This document shows positions 23,780 to 32,830 of a stretch of 52,151 nucleotides of DNA, in pieces; position 1 is the stretch's first letter; the number at the start of each line of letters is the position of its first letter. The position numbers were made by a program, and so were the translations under genes. This DNA is from Halobacillus alkaliphilus (lineage in GTDB: Bacteria; Bacillota; Bacilli; Bacillales; Halobacillaceae). The notes beneath the pieces were generated by a model. The model did not search any database, was not told the origin of the DNA, and was given only the letters and a program-made list of their open reading frames with translations. The stretch lies in NCBI RefSeq assembly GCF_900113125.1, contig NZ_FOOG01000011.1, positions 43,290 to 95,440 on the forward strand, given 5' to 3'.

Positions 23780-24559
23780 ATGAGTACCCCCGCAAAGATT
23801 TCAATTCGCGATTTAACAAAGGTATTTTACAAAAAAGGTTCTAGTGTCACCGCTTTAAAAGGGGTGAACATGGATATCAAAGATGGGGAATTTGTCTGTC
23901 TTCTTGGTCCGAGCGGCTGTGGGAAAACGACCCTGCTCAGGATTCTGGCAGAACTGGAAACACCAAGCACTGGTGAGTTTATCATTTCCCGGGAAAAAGA
24001 GGAGCGCCCGCTGCAGTCTATGGTTTTTCAGGAACGCGGCGTGATTCCCTGGCTAACGGTCAGAGAAAATGTAGCCTTTGGTTTGAAAATGAGACATCTA
24101 CCCAAAGCCTACATTAAGGAACGGACGGATTACTACTTAGAAAAAGTAGGGCTTGAGCAATTTTCTACTCTTTATCCAAAAGAACTTTCCGGTGGGATGA
24201 AGCAGCGGGTCAATATTGCACGAGCGTTTGCTAATGATCCGGAAATTCTGCTGATGGATGAACCGTTCGCTGCCTTAGATGAACAAAACAAATTCATTTT
24301 ACAGGAAGAGCTGTTAAGTATTTGGAGTGAAACCAAAAAGACGGTCTTATTTATTACTCACAGCATTGACGAAGCTTTATTATTGAGCGATCGTATTGTG
24401 CTTATGAGTTCACAGCCCGGGGCAATTGTAAAAGAAAAAAGGGTCGAAATGCCACGTCCGCGTACGATGGAAGAGGTGCGGGCAAACGCCGATCTTGCCT
24501 CAAGCTTTGTGGAAATTTGGACTCATCTTCAGGATGAGGTTCAAGGATCAAGAATGTAG
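23780..24559 (+). CDS. ABC importer ATPase (SsuB/TauB type)
   Basis: This 259-residue ATPase has Walker A GPSGCGKTT, the Q-loop VFQERGVIPWLTV, a signature ELSGGMKQRVNIARA, Walker B LLMDEPFAALDE and the switch histidine in LFITHSIDEA. All are intact, unlike in the YtrB-type ATPase earlier in the window. The PWLTVxxNVAFGL block is typical of nitrate/sulfonate/taurine importers. It energises the permease encoded 16 bases upstream. Confidence 0.92.
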   Translation: MSTPAKISIRDLTKVFYKKGSSVTALKGVNMDIKDGEFVCLLGPSGCGKTTLLRILAELETPSTGEFIISREKEERPLQSMVFQERGVIPWLTVRENVAFGLKMRHLPKAYIKERTDYYLEKVGLEQFSTLYPKELSGGMKQRVNIARAFANDPEILLMDEPFAALDEQNKFILQEELLSIWSETKKTVLFITHSIDEALLLSDRIVLMSSQPGAIVKEKRVEMPRPRTMEEVRANADLASSFVEIWTHLQDEVQGSRM

Positions 24560-24574
24560 GGGAGGGGAAACATC

Positions 24575-25663
24575 ATGAAAAAGTTGGGCCTATTACTTAT
24601 TCCAATTATGGTTTTCGTTTTATTGATCAGTGGGTGCGGTACTGACACACCTAAAGAAAAACAGGAGGGCCTTCCTGAAACATCCGGTGACCATCCTTCT
24701 GGGGATATGGCGCCGCTCGATAAGAAAGCTACGGTTATTATTGCGGAAGATGGAGCAGCTTCTGGGGCAGGTTTTTATATTGCTAAGGAAAAAGGGTACT
24801 TCGATGATTACAATATTGATGTAAAGTTCACCCAATTTGCGAACAGTGATGATATGCTACCAGCTCTTGCTGCTGGTGAAATCGATATCGCAGGAGGCGT
24901 GTCTACGGCATCCTTTTTCAACGCGATCGCCCAGGGGATTGATGTGAAGATTATTGCGGATAAAGGACATTACATTAAAGGAGATTCGTATTTCTCTTTT
25001 GTGATCCGGGAAGATTTACAAGATGAGATTAAAGATTATTCTGATCTAAAAGGCAAAAGAGTGGCCGTTTCTTCGCATAACGCGGTAGATGATTACATTT
25101 ATCGTTCTATGCTCGAGCATGCGGGTTTAAAAGAAAGTGATGTAGAATTCGTATTAATGTCTGACTTTGGCAATATGCTTGCCGCTATGGGGAACGGCTC
25201 TATTGATGCAGCGCTTCAAATTGAACCGCTGATCACTCAGGGAGCAGAACAGGCACTGCATAAACGACTTGGGGATGCCACAGACTTTGCTCCAGATGCC
25301 CAAATTGCGATGGTGCTTGGTTCTCCGAAGTTCATTGAGCAGGAAACCGATGTTTCCCTTCGTTTTATGGCCGCTTATTTAAAAGGTGTTCGTGATTACA
25401 ATGATGCCTTTATTAAAGGAGAAGGCAAAGAAGAAGTCATTGATATAATGATCAAATATACGGCTTTGAAAGACCCACAATTGTGGGAGAAAGTAGCTAT
25501 TACCGGACTTGATCCCAATGGCCGGATGTTTACAGAGGATATCAAGAAACAGTATAAAATGTATAAAGAGAATGGAGCCATACGAGGCGAGTTCGATTTT
25601 GACACCTCAATAGATACATCTATGACTGAAAAAGCGGTCGAGGTGCTCGGTGAATACAAGTAA
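24575..25663 (+). CDS. NMT1/SsuA-type substrate-binding lipoprotein
   Basis: This 362-residue protein has a lipoprotein signal (LLIPIMVFVLLISGCG, lipobox cysteine at about residue 21), an acidic linker, and the NMT1/THI5-like periplasmic-binding fold: GAASGAGFYIAKEKGYFDDYNIDV, ALAAGEIDIAGGVSTASFFNAIAQGIDVKII, then DLKGKRVAVS and MGNGSIDAALQIEPL. It would be lipid-anchored outside the membrane and deliver a small solute to the permease. GGGAGGGG precedes the ATG. It is last in its operon, followed by a terminator. Confidence 0.9.
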   Translation: MKKLGLLLIPIMVFVLLISGCGTDTPKEKQEGLPETSGDHPSGDMAPLDKKATVIIAEDGAASGAGFYIAKEKGYFDDYNIDVKFTQFANSDDMLPALAAGEIDIAGGVSTASFFNAIAQGIDVKIIADKGHYIKGDSYFSFVIREDLQDEIKDYSDLKGKRVAVSSHNAVDDYIYRSMLEHAGLKESDVEFVLMSDFGNMLAAMGNGSIDAALQIEPLITQGAEQALHKRLGDATDFAPDAQIAMVLGSPKFIEQETDVSLRFMAAYLKGVRDYNDAFIKGEGKEEVIDIMIKYTALKDPQLWEKVAITGLDPNGRMFTEDIKKQYKMYKENGAIRGEFDFDTSIDTSMTEKAVEVLGEYK

Positions 25664-25670
25664 GAAACTG

Positions 25671-25699
25671 AAATGAGAGGAGGTTTCCTCTCATTTTTT
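25671..25699 (+). terminator. Terminator of the ABC importer operon
   Basis: AAATGAGAGGA and TCCTCTCATTT form a perfect stem with a four-base loop, followed by a run of T. Confidence 0.9.
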
Positions 25700-25774
25700 G
25701 CTTTATAAGTTAAGACATCCATGATCGATTCCCTTATAATGGATAGTACAGAGCAATGGAGAGGAGAGAATCTA

Positions 25775-27007
25775 ATGACGTTTCAAAAGTTGGCCGATTT
25801 TAAAACATTCACTGAGATATGCAGCCGCTGCTATCCAGGAATGAAGCTCGATTCCGAGGAAGCAAAAGAAAATCATCGCAAGCGCCAGAAGAAGTTGGAC
25901 AAAGAAGCCAATGTAAAGCATTTTGGTCTTACTCAAAATAACCGCTTAGTCGGAGGGTATGTCGAATATGATCACACGTTGAACCTCTACTCCCGGAAAA
26001 TTGACGCTCGCGGCGTTGGCATGGTAGCTGTGGACCTGCCTTATAAAAAGCAGGGATACGCCAAGCAGATAATTCAAGCCTTTATCAAGGATGCTCGTGA
26101 CCAGAGCATACCACTCGTGCAGCTTTATCCTTTCCAGCCTTCCTTTTATAGAAAGATGGGCTTTGGACTTGGACCGATTTTACATACATTTCATTTCCAT
26201 CCCTCCCAGCTTCCTGTTTTTTCTAAAAGTCTTTCCCTTTCTGTGCTCGATCCGTCGGATAAGTATGAGATGGCAGCGTGCTATCACCGATGGGCGGACC
26301 ATACGCATGGATCGTGTGAAAAGCCATTATATGAGTTCAGATCATTGGAAGCAGAAGATTATCATGTGGTTGGTTTGAAAAAAGAAGGGGAAATAGATGG
26401 GTACATAGTTTTCCAGTTCAAGCAGTCTCCAGCCGATCACATGCTGCTGAATGATTTACATATCGTTGAATTTATCGCGTGTACAACCGAAGCCTACCAA
26501 TCGCTGCTTCAATTTTTACGCAATCAGAAAGATCAGGTTCGCTCCGTTTATTTTCCAACCTTCAATGAGCAATTTTCTTATATGATGGAAAATCCTTGTC
26601 ATACGGATGACGAACTTATCTTCCGGATCTATCATAAAATAAGTGAACAGGGTCAAGGGCTGATGTATCGGATTGTGGATGTTCCGCTATTCTTGGAAAA
26701 GCTCGAGCATCATTCTTTTGGACAGGAATCTGTCCGTATCGGCTGGAACATATCCGACAGCTTTATGGATGAACAGTATTCCTATGTGTGGGAGTTTACG
26801 GACGGGGTTCCGAGAGCAACGAATCAGCTCCCTGACGTAGAGATCCAGATAGGAATAGCTGAATTTTCATCACTTATGATGGGATGTGTTACCTTGGACA
26901 ATCTTCTGCTGGGTGGTTATGCAGAAGCAGAACCAGGAGAGGGCCTTGATCAGGCTATTACGCTATTTCAAAACCCTAAGAAACCCGAAAGCTGGAGTTT
27001 CTTTTAG
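25775..27007 (+). CDS. Eis-type GNAT acetyltransferase
   Basis: This 410-residue protein has the architecture of the Eis family: an N-terminal GNAT domain with GMVAVDLPYKKQGYAKQIIQAF (acetyl-CoA loop) and VQLYPFQPSFYRKMGFGLG, a second GNAT-like domain, and a C-terminal sterol-carrier-like domain with VQIGIAEFSSLMMG-like features ending at Phe410. The family N-acetylates amines, including aminoglycosides and lysines in mycobacteria; the substrate in Bacillaceae is unknown. The start is the ATG at 25775 (MTFQKLADF), behind GGAGAGGAG; upstream in-frame ATGs lack a ribosome binding site. It is apparently transcribed alone. Confidence 0.85.
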   Translation: MTFQKLADFKTFTEICSRCYPGMKLDSEEAKENHRKRQKKLDKEANVKHFGLTQNNRLVGGYVEYDHTLNLYSRKIDARGVGMVAVDLPYKKQGYAKQIIQAFIKDARDQSIPLVQLYPFQPSFYRKMGFGLGPILHTFHFHPSQLPVFSKSLSLSVLDPSDKYEMAACYHRWADHTHGSCEKPLYEFRSLEAEDYHVVGLKKEGEIDGYIVFQFKQSPADHMLLNDLHIVEFIACTTEAYQSLLQFLRNQKDQVRSVYFPTFNEQFSYMMENPCHTDDELIFRIYHKISEQGQGLMYRIVDVPLFLEKLEHHSFGQESVRIGWNISDSFMDEQYSYVWEFTDGVPRATNQLPDVEIQIGIAEFSSLMMGCVTLDNLLLGGYAEAEPGEGLDQAITLFQNPKKPESWSFF

Positions 27008-27141
27008 TTTAACGATAGGATTCCCTTCTTCTGCAGGTACGTGCGGGAAGAGAAGGTAAATTGTGCCCGGCGCTCCGATTAATTATTCGAATTCAGGGAA
27101 AAATCAGGATAGAAAATGATTTCTGTCATGGAGGTGCTTCA

Positions 27142-28491
27142 ATGGAAAAGATAGCAGGGAAAACGGTATCCGAATGGGTTGAAAGTCTTCCCTTATTAGA
27201 TAAAGTCATGAAAAGTGAGCCCGTGTTTTGGATCAATACGTCTGCCAGGGAGATGGATAAGGTGCCTGAGTTTGCGGTAACCAAATATGACATCTATGAA
27301 GCGGAACAACTGTGGAAACGGTTTGCTCCTTTTCTAAAGAAGGCTTTTGCAGGAACGAAAGATGGGGCGATTGAGTCGCCTGTAAGATCATTAAAGCAGA
27401 TGAAAAAAGATCTTAGCACCTATTATGATCAACCATTTGAAGGAGAGTTCTACTTAAAATGTGACCATGACCTTCCTATATCGGGGTCTATTAAAGCACG
27501 TGGCGGGGTGTTTGAAGTGCTGAGCTATGCAGAGAAGCTGGCGCTTGAAAATAATATGGTCTCCAAAGAGGATAACTATCAAGTTTTTCTTGATTCTTCA
27601 TTCAAACAGTTCTTCAGTCAGTACACGATCGGCGTTGGATCGACAGGGAACCTGGCGCTGAGTATTGGTACCATTAGTGCTAAGTTAGGATTTACGGTAG
27701 AGGTTCACATGTCGGCTGATGCGAAGCAGTGGAAGAAAGATCTGCTCCGGAAAAAAGGGGCGAAAGTTTATGAATATAAAGGAGACTTCAGTGAAGCCAT
27801 TACGCAAGGGCGTTCGATTACAATGGACGATCCGCTTGGCTATTTTGTAGATGATGAGGACTCGAAGGCCTTATTTTTAGGGTATAGTGTGGCTGCTCTT
27901 GAATTAAAAAGACAGTTGGATGAAGAAGGGATTATTGTAGATAAGGATCATCCGCTGTTCGTTTACCTTCCGTGCGGAGTAGGAGGATCTCCGGGAGGGA
28001 TTACATTTGGATTGAAGGAAGTGTTCGGGGATCATGTTCACTGCCTGTTTGTAGAGCCTACGCATTCCCCGTCCGTACTACTCGGGGTAATGACTGGGGA
28101 ACACGAAAAAGTAGCCGTTCAGGATTTTGGTCTGGATAATCTTACAGAGGCGGATGGGCTGGCGGTTGGACGTCCTTCCCGGTTTGCGACAGAAATTAGT
28201 CAGTATTTGGTAAGCGGTTTTTATACTATGGAAGACGATGAAATGTACCGTCTGCTTGCCTTGCTGGCTGATTCAGAAAACGTGTACGTAGAACCATCCG
28301 CAGCTTCCGGACTTTCCGGACCGTTAAGACTTAAAGAGTCGGGCATTATCAAAGAAAATGGATGGCAGGACAAAATGGGCCGTGCGGTTCATTTAACCTG
28401 GTCCACAGGCGGTTCCCTAGTACCGGAACAGGATAGGGAGAAATTCTATCAAAAAGGAAAATCCCTGCTAACACCCGTAACCGAATCGTGA
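27142..28491 (+). CDS. dsdA: D-serine dehydratase (D-serine ammonia-lyase)
   Basis: This 449-residue PLP enzyme matches DsdA in length and motifs: YLKCDHDLPISGSIKARGG with the PLP lysine, VGSTGNLALSIG (phosphate-binding loop), YLPCGVGGSPGG, and VEPSAASGLSGP. It converts D-serine to pyruvate and ammonia. The start is the ATG at 27142 (MEKIAGKTV), six bases after GGAGGTG; an extension to 27061 has no ribosome binding site. It has its own terminator and no DsdC or DsdX neighbour, so it probably serves in detoxification or general D-serine use. Confidence 0.93.
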   Translation: MEKIAGKTVSEWVESLPLLDKVMKSEPVFWINTSAREMDKVPEFAVTKYDIYEAEQLWKRFAPFLKKAFAGTKDGAIESPVRSLKQMKKDLSTYYDQPFEGEFYLKCDHDLPISGSIKARGGVFEVLSYAEKLALENNMVSKEDNYQVFLDSSFKQFFSQYTIGVGSTGNLALSIGTISAKLGFTVEVHMSADAKQWKKDLLRKKGAKVYEYKGDFSEAITQGRSITMDDPLGYFVDDEDSKALFLGYSVAALELKRQLDEEGIIVDKDHPLFVYLPCGVGGSPGGITFGLKEVFGDHVHCLFVEPTHSPSVLLGVMTGEHEKVAVQDFGLDNLTEADGLAVGRPSRFATEISQYLVSGFYTMEDDEMYRLLALLADSENVYVEPSAASGLSGPLRLKESGIIKENGWQDKMGRAVHLTWSTGGSLVPEQDREKFYQKGKSLLTPVTES

Positions 28492-28509
28492 ATCCAATGG
28501 AATAAACAT

Positions 28510-28557
28510 CCACCTCAGGTCATCCAAATTCTGGATGACCTGAGGTGGTATTTTTTT
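28510..28557 (+). terminator. Terminator of dsdA, shared with the converging SDR gene
   Basis: CCACCTCAGGTCATCCA and its complement form a 17-bp perfect stem with a short loop, followed by seven T. The right arm (28531-28548) recurs exactly at 29432-29449. Confidence 0.92.
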
Positions 28558-29449
28558 ACATATTCACAATAGTGATTCGGCGCCGTCGATAAACACTTCG
28601 GTACCTGTAATGTGGGAAGAAGCATCGGAAAGCAGGAAGTATACAAGGTCGGCGACTTGTTCTGGTGAGCCGACTTCTTCATTAAGCGGTGAACCTTCTA
28701 TTTCTTTTTTTACTGGTATATCAATTTTCTCAAGCTCCTGCTCAGCCGGACGCGTGTTTTCACCAATATTGGTATCGATGAAACCAGGGCACATAATGTT
28801 AACGCGAATTCCCTGGGAAGCAAGTTCCACGGCAGCCATTTTGCCGAAGGCCATAATCCCGGCTTTAGAAGAACTGTATGCAGAAAATCCTTTATTCGTG
28901 AAGGTGCGGTTACCATTAACGGAACTAGTAAGTACAACACTCCCACCTTTTTCTTTCATGTGGGGGATGGCATATTTCAGGGTCAGGAAAGAACCCTTTA
29001 AATTGGTTTCAATGGTATGGTCCCATTCTTCTGGAGGCATATCCTCGATAGGCATAACTTTTCCGTTGACTCCGGCATTGGCAAATACCCCATCAATCCG
29101 GCCCCAGTGTTCTTGGACCATGTCTATACTTTTCTTGACCTCTTCCGGAGAAGATAAATCAGTGACTATGGTCAGTGTGCGGTTGGCTTCCCCCTGAATC
29201 TGCTGTTCAGCTTCTTTTAATCGTTCTTCATTAATGTCTAATAGAGCTACATTTGCCTGTTCATTTACAAGTCTCCGAGCAGCCGCATATCCCATTCCGG
29301 AAGCAGCGCCCGTAACGATGAAAACTTTATCCTGGACAGTTGTCAAACCTTCCACCTCTTTCTATTGTCATACTTCCCTTTATCCAAAAAGCCCCCATGA
29401 AAAACCTATTCATTACTACGAATTCCATAAACTGGATGACCTGAGGTGG
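28531..29449. repeat. 18-bp direct repeats flanking the SDR gene
   Basis: CTGGATGACCTGAGGTGG occurs exactly at 28531-28548 and 29432-29449. The first copy is one arm of the dsdA terminator. The second has no partner arm and no T run. The SDR gene lies between them. Confidence 0.85.
28564..29346 (-). CDS. Short-chain dehydrogenase/reductase
   Basis: This classical SDR of about 260 residues has TGAASGMG at the NAD(P) site, NAGVNG, the catalytic serine in LTSSVNG, and Tyr/Lys in AYSSSKAG. An aspartate after the second strand (LLDINEER) favours NAD(H). A TTG start at 29346 is chosen because AAAGAGG lies eight bases upstream; the GTG three codons earlier overlaps that Shine-Dalgarno. An 18-bp direct repeat flanks the gene, one copy being the dsdA terminator arm. 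The substrate is unknown. Confidence 0.82.
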   Translation of the reverse strand: MTTVQDKVFIVTGAASGMGYAAARRLVNEQANVALLDINEERLKEAEQQIQGEANRTLTIVTDLSSPEEVKKSIDMVQEHWGRIDGVFANAGVNGKVMPIEDMPPEEWDHTIETNLKGSFLTLKYAIPHMKEKGGSVVLTSSVNGNRTFTNKGFSAYSSSKAGIMAFGKMAAVELASQGIRVNIMCPGFIDTNIGENTRPAEQELEKIDIPVKKEIEGSPLNEEVGSPEQVADLVYFLLSDASSHITGTEVFIDGAESLL

Positions 29450-29498
29450 CAATATAAGGGATTTATTTGGGAGACTTTTGAAGTTGATTTCTACCTTG

Positions 29499-29565
29499 GA
29501 TTCCAAATTTATGATAGAATTTGTTAATATATGAGAATATTCTTGCAATAATAACAAATTTGGAT
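29499..29565 (+). promoter_or_regulatory. Inverted repeat upstream of the DASS transporter gene
   Basis: TCCAAATTT and AAATTTGGA are perfect 9-bp complements around a 49-base AT-rich segment, and TTGGATTCCAA is a separate palindrome at the left side. The right arm ends just before the ribosome binding site. It could be a promoter with operator or a leader hairpin; I could not choose the hexamers with confidence. Confidence 0.35.
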
Positions 29566-29575
29566 AGGAGGAATC

Positions 29576-31264
29576 ATGATGCAGGAACAATCCGGGATAA
29601 AAAGTTTCTGGAACTGGATGTGGCAGTTGCATGATCAAGCCAAAGATTTAATGAGCTTCGCTGTTACGGGAAATCCTGAGAAAGTTAAACCGAAAGAAGA
29701 TGATCGTAAGCAGGCGGGGAACGGGTCAGGTCCGAATCAACCGGCAAACGGAAGCGGAGGATCCGGTTCTTCCTTTGATACCCGTCAAAAAGTTGGTATC
29801 ATCTTAGGTCCGCTTTTATTTATTGTGACGCTTCTATTCTTTGAACCAGAAGGATTGTCTGGCAGTGCGGTAGCAATTCTCGCAAGTACATTATGGATTG
29901 CTACGTGGTGGATTACCGAGGCCGTACCGATTCCAGCTACGTCTTTATTACCTTTAATTTTGTTTCCGCTTACAGGAGGTCTCTCCGGTGATGCAACGGC
30001 ATCATCTTATGGAGACAACACCATTTTCTTATTCATGGGTGGTTTCCTTATTGCCCTTGCTATGCAGAAGTGGAACTTACATAAACGTATCGCCTTGTTC
30101 ATTATTTCGCTGGTAGGGACAAGTACCGAGATGATTGTGCTTGGGTTTATGCTTGCGACCGGACTTCTTTCGATGTGGATCTCTAATACAGCTACTTCGA
30201 TGATGATGGTTCCGATCGGCCTTGCGGTTATTTACCAGGCATCTGAGCAGTTGAAGAAGGAAGGGGAGGGTCAAGTCGATCACTCTTCCTTTAACTTTGG
30301 AAAAGTCGTTATGCTTGGGATTGCCTATAGTGCTTCTATAGGAGGTCTAGCTACTATTATCGGTACGCCGCCGAATACGATCTTTGCCGCTGTCGTTTCA
30401 GAAACGTATAATATTGAGGTCTCTTTTGCGGGATGGATGGCTTTTGGTGTTCCCTTATCCTTGATTTTTCTAGGGATTGCCTGGGTATATCTCGTGAAAA
30501 TGGCTTTTCCTATGAAAATTAAGCAGCTTCCCGGGGGGCGAGAAGTCATCGACAAAGAGCGCCGTGGACTTGGGGAAATGTCGGTGGAAGAAAAAATTGT
30601 CCTCACTGTGTTTGGTGTAACGGCTCTGGCCTGGATTTCGAGGTCTTTTCTTCTGGTACCTTACGTTAGCGGCAATATAAACGATACAATAATCGCTATG
30701 ACCGCAGCAATTATTCTGTTTCTTATCCCTTCAATTAGTAAAAAAGGAGATTTCATTCTGGACTGGGGAACTGCAAAAGGGCTGCCATGGGGGATCTTAC
30801 TCCTTTTCGGAGCAGGACTTGCGATTGCAGCAGGGTTTCAGGAAACCGGATTAGCCGAGTGGATAGGTAACCAATTGACTATTTTAGAAGGAGTCAGCTT
30901 GTTCCTCATTCTCGCATGCGTTATTGCTATGGTTATTTTCCTAACTGAGATCACATCAAATACAGCAACCGCTACAATGATGTTCCCAATTATGGCTTCG
31001 CTTGCTTCTGCGTTGTCGGTGCATCCGTATAGTTTGATGATTGGAGCAGGGGTTGCAGCCAGCTGTGCCTTTATGCTGCCGGTAGCCACACCGCCAAACG
31101 CAGTCGTATTTGGATCCGGGTATTTACGAATACCCGATATGGCCAAGGCCGGGTTTTTACTAAACGTATTTGCCGTTGTTCTAGTGACCTTGGCAATATA
31201 TTTCTATTTACCAATAGTATGGGATATTGATCTAACATCGTTCCCTCAAAAATTCAGCCAATAA
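29576..31264 (+). CDS. DASS (SLC13) family sodium/dicarboxylate symporter
   Basis: This 562-residue transporter has a hydrophilic N-terminal extension (about 65 residues, with a Gly/Ser/Asn-rich stretch) and 11-12 membrane segments. DASS features are WWITEAVPIPATSLLPL, WISNTATSMMMVPIG (first SNT motif), GGLATIIGTPPNTIF, TEITSNTATATMMFPI (second SNT motif), and CAFMLPVATPPNAVVFGSG. These are the sodium- and carboxylate-binding motifs seen in bacterial SdcS/VcINDY. It should import C4-dicarboxylates with sodium, which suits a halophile. GGAGG lies four bases before the first ATG and seven before the next, so the true start may be 29579. Confidence 0.92.
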   Translation: MMQEQSGIKSFWNWMWQLHDQAKDLMSFAVTGNPEKVKPKEDDRKQAGNGSGPNQPANGSGGSGSSFDTRQKVGIILGPLLFIVTLLFFEPEGLSGSAVAILASTLWIATWWITEAVPIPATSLLPLILFPLTGGLSGDATASSYGDNTIFLFMGGFLIALAMQKWNLHKRIALFIISLVGTSTEMIVLGFMLATGLLSMWISNTATSMMMVPIGLAVIYQASEQLKKEGEGQVDHSSFNFGKVVMLGIAYSASIGGLATIIGTPPNTIFAAVVSETYNIEVSFAGWMAFGVPLSLIFLGIAWVYLVKMAFPMKIKQLPGGREVIDKERRGLGEMSVEEKIVLTVFGVTALAWISRSFLLVPYVSGNINDTIIAMTAAIILFLIPSISKKGDFILDWGTAKGLPWGILLLFGAGLAIAAGFQETGLAEWIGNQLTILEGVSLFLILACVIAMVIFLTEITSNTATATMMFPIMASLASALSVHPYSLMIGAGVAASCAFMLPVATPPNAVVFGSGYLRIPDMAKAGFLLNVFAVVLVTLAIYFYLPIVWDIDLTSFPQKFSQ

Positions 31265-31280
31265 GAAAAGGATGAACATC

Positions 31281-32492
31281 ATGGATTCAAGTCAGCCGGC
31301 TATTAAGCCTTATACCCCGGACGAGTCTGGATTCTGGCGCGTTACATTAGCCCTGATGCTTGCGTCCTTACTCGTCTTTTCAACTTTGTATGTATTTCAG
31401 CCGTTACTGTCGATTTTTGTGAATGAATTTCAAGTATCGGCTACCAAGTCCAGTTTTCTTATGTCCGCTGCTGTAATCGCGATGGTTGTTGGGCTTTTCA
31501 TTCTTGGCTTTGCAGCGGACCGTTACGGACGAATGCGTCTGATGCAAATATCTCTTGGAGTGACGGTATTGCTGCTTGTAGCAATGCCGTTTACTTCTTC
31601 TTTTGAATGGCTGGTAGTTTTACGATTGCTGCAAGGCTTTTTCCTGGCCGGAATTCCTGCAGCAGCTATGGGCTATTTAGGAGAAGAAGTAGACCCCAAC
31701 CATTTAGGCCTCGCCATGACGCTGTACATATCCAGTAATGCACTTGGCGGTATGGGGGGGAGAGTCGCGGGCGGTTATTTAACCGATGTATTTGATTGGG
31801 AGAAGACCTTGTTCATACTCTCAGCATTTGGTGTGGCTGCTGCTCTGCTTTTCCTATTGCTTCTACCTTCCGAACGTTTCTTTACAAAAGGAGACCAGCC
31901 ACTTCGGGAAGATTTTCAGGGGATGCTTGTCCACTTGAAAGACCGTTATATGCTGGTTTTGTTTTTAATGGGACTGCTGCTTCAAATTGTTTTCACAGCA
32001 ATATGGACGTATATCCCTTTTCATCTTCAGTCAGACCCCTATCAGTGGCCGTTAAAATGGATATCCTTTACGTACTTTGCTTATGTTCTCGGGGTGCTTG
32101 CTCCTCCACTTGCCGGGCGTCTGTCTAATTACTTCGGTTTAACAAAAGTGATGTTTTCTGGATTGTTTATTTTAATTGCAGGAGCTGGTTTCACAGCTTT
32201 ACAACCGGTATCATGGGTCATGGCAGGGCTCGGTGTGCTTTGTTCCGGCTTCTTTATTGCTCATTCCATGGCCGCCGCCCTTGTGAGTAAATCAGCTGAC
32301 CATCACAGAAGCGGGGCCTCAAGTTTTTACTTGATTAGTTATTACGTAGGAGTTGCAGTAGGAAGTACAGCTGTCGGAGCCCTTTGGGAGACATTGGGAT
32401 GGACGGGAGTGATTAGTACCACTCTTGTCTTTATCTTAATTTTTCTCTCTTTGCCGGTATTTAAAAGGAATTCAGGAGGAGGAGAAGTATGA
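31281..32492 (+). CDS. MFS transporter (YnfM-like)
   Basis: This 403-residue protein has 12 membrane segments. The MFS loop motif occurs as GFAADRYGRMRLM between segments 2 and 3, and AGGYLTDVFDWEKTL resembles the motif C/D region. The N-terminus TLYVFQPLLSIFVNEFQVS is typical of the YnfM group of drug/sugar-efflux-like proteins. The start is the ATG at 31281, nine bases after AAAAGG. It follows the DASS gene after 16 bases and overlaps the CHY zinc-finger gene by four, so the three form one transcription unit. The substrate is unknown; export of a carboxylate is a possibility from context only. Confidence 0.85.
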   Translation: MDSSQPAIKPYTPDESGFWRVTLALMLASLLVFSTLYVFQPLLSIFVNEFQVSATKSSFLMSAAVIAMVVGLFILGFAADRYGRMRLMQISLGVTVLLLVAMPFTSSFEWLVVLRLLQGFFLAGIPAAAMGYLGEEVDPNHLGLAMTLYISSNALGGMGGRVAGGYLTDVFDWEKTLFILSAFGVAAALLFLLLLPSERFFTKGDQPLREDFQGMLVHLKDRYMLVLFLMGLLLQIVFTAIWTYIPFHLQSDPYQWPLKWISFTYFAYVLGVLAPPLAGRLSNYFGLTKVMFSGLFILIAGAGFTALQPVSWVMAGLGVLCSGFFIAHSMAAALVSKSADHHRSGASSFYLISYYVGVAVGSTAVGALWETLGWTGVISTTLVFILIFLSLPVFKRNSGGGEV

Positions 32493-32818
32493 ACAGCATT
32501 AAGGTGAAAGGTACAGGGGTAGATGAACACACGAGATGTGCACATTATCATAGTAACGTCGACATTGTAGCGGTCAAATTCTACTGCTGTCAGGAATACT
32601 ATGGCTGCTACTATTGCCACAAAGAAAAAGCGAATCACAGTGAGAGAAAATGGCCTAAGGAGCAATGGGAAGAAAAAGCGATTTTGTGCGGAAATTGCTG
32701 GACTGAGTTTTCTATTCAAACATATATGAAGGTAACTCAATGTCCAGCATGTGCTCATCCGTTTAACGAAAAGTGCAGCTACCACTATCCCTTGTATTTT
32801 GAAGGATTTTCAGAATAA
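32489..32818 (+). CDS. CHY zinc-finger protein
   Basis: This 109-residue protein carries the CHY-type zinc-finger pattern: CAHYHS, FYCCQEYYGCYYCHKE, ILCGNCW, and CPACAHPFNEKCSYHYPLYF. It should bind three zinc ions with these Cys/His ligands. Bacterial stand-alone CHY proteins have no established function; eukaryotic relatives (Hot13-type) act in thiol and zinc handling. The ATG overlaps the MFS stop codon (ATGA) and has GGAGGAGG upstream. Copy C of the repeat family starts 12 bases after the stop codon. Confidence 0.88.
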   Translation: MNSIKVKGTGVDEHTRCAHYHSNVDIVAVKFYCCQEYYGCYYCHKEKANHSERKWPKEQWEEKAILCGNCWTEFSIQTYMKVTQCPACAHPFNEKCSYHYPLYFEGFSE

Positions 32819-32830
32819 ACACTATTAAAC

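Noticed and set aside
29234-29527. Plus-strand frame ending HYYEFHKLDDLRWQYKGFIW...
   Set aside because: It is antisense to the SDR gene start and covers the orphan terminator repeat, with no ribosome binding site.
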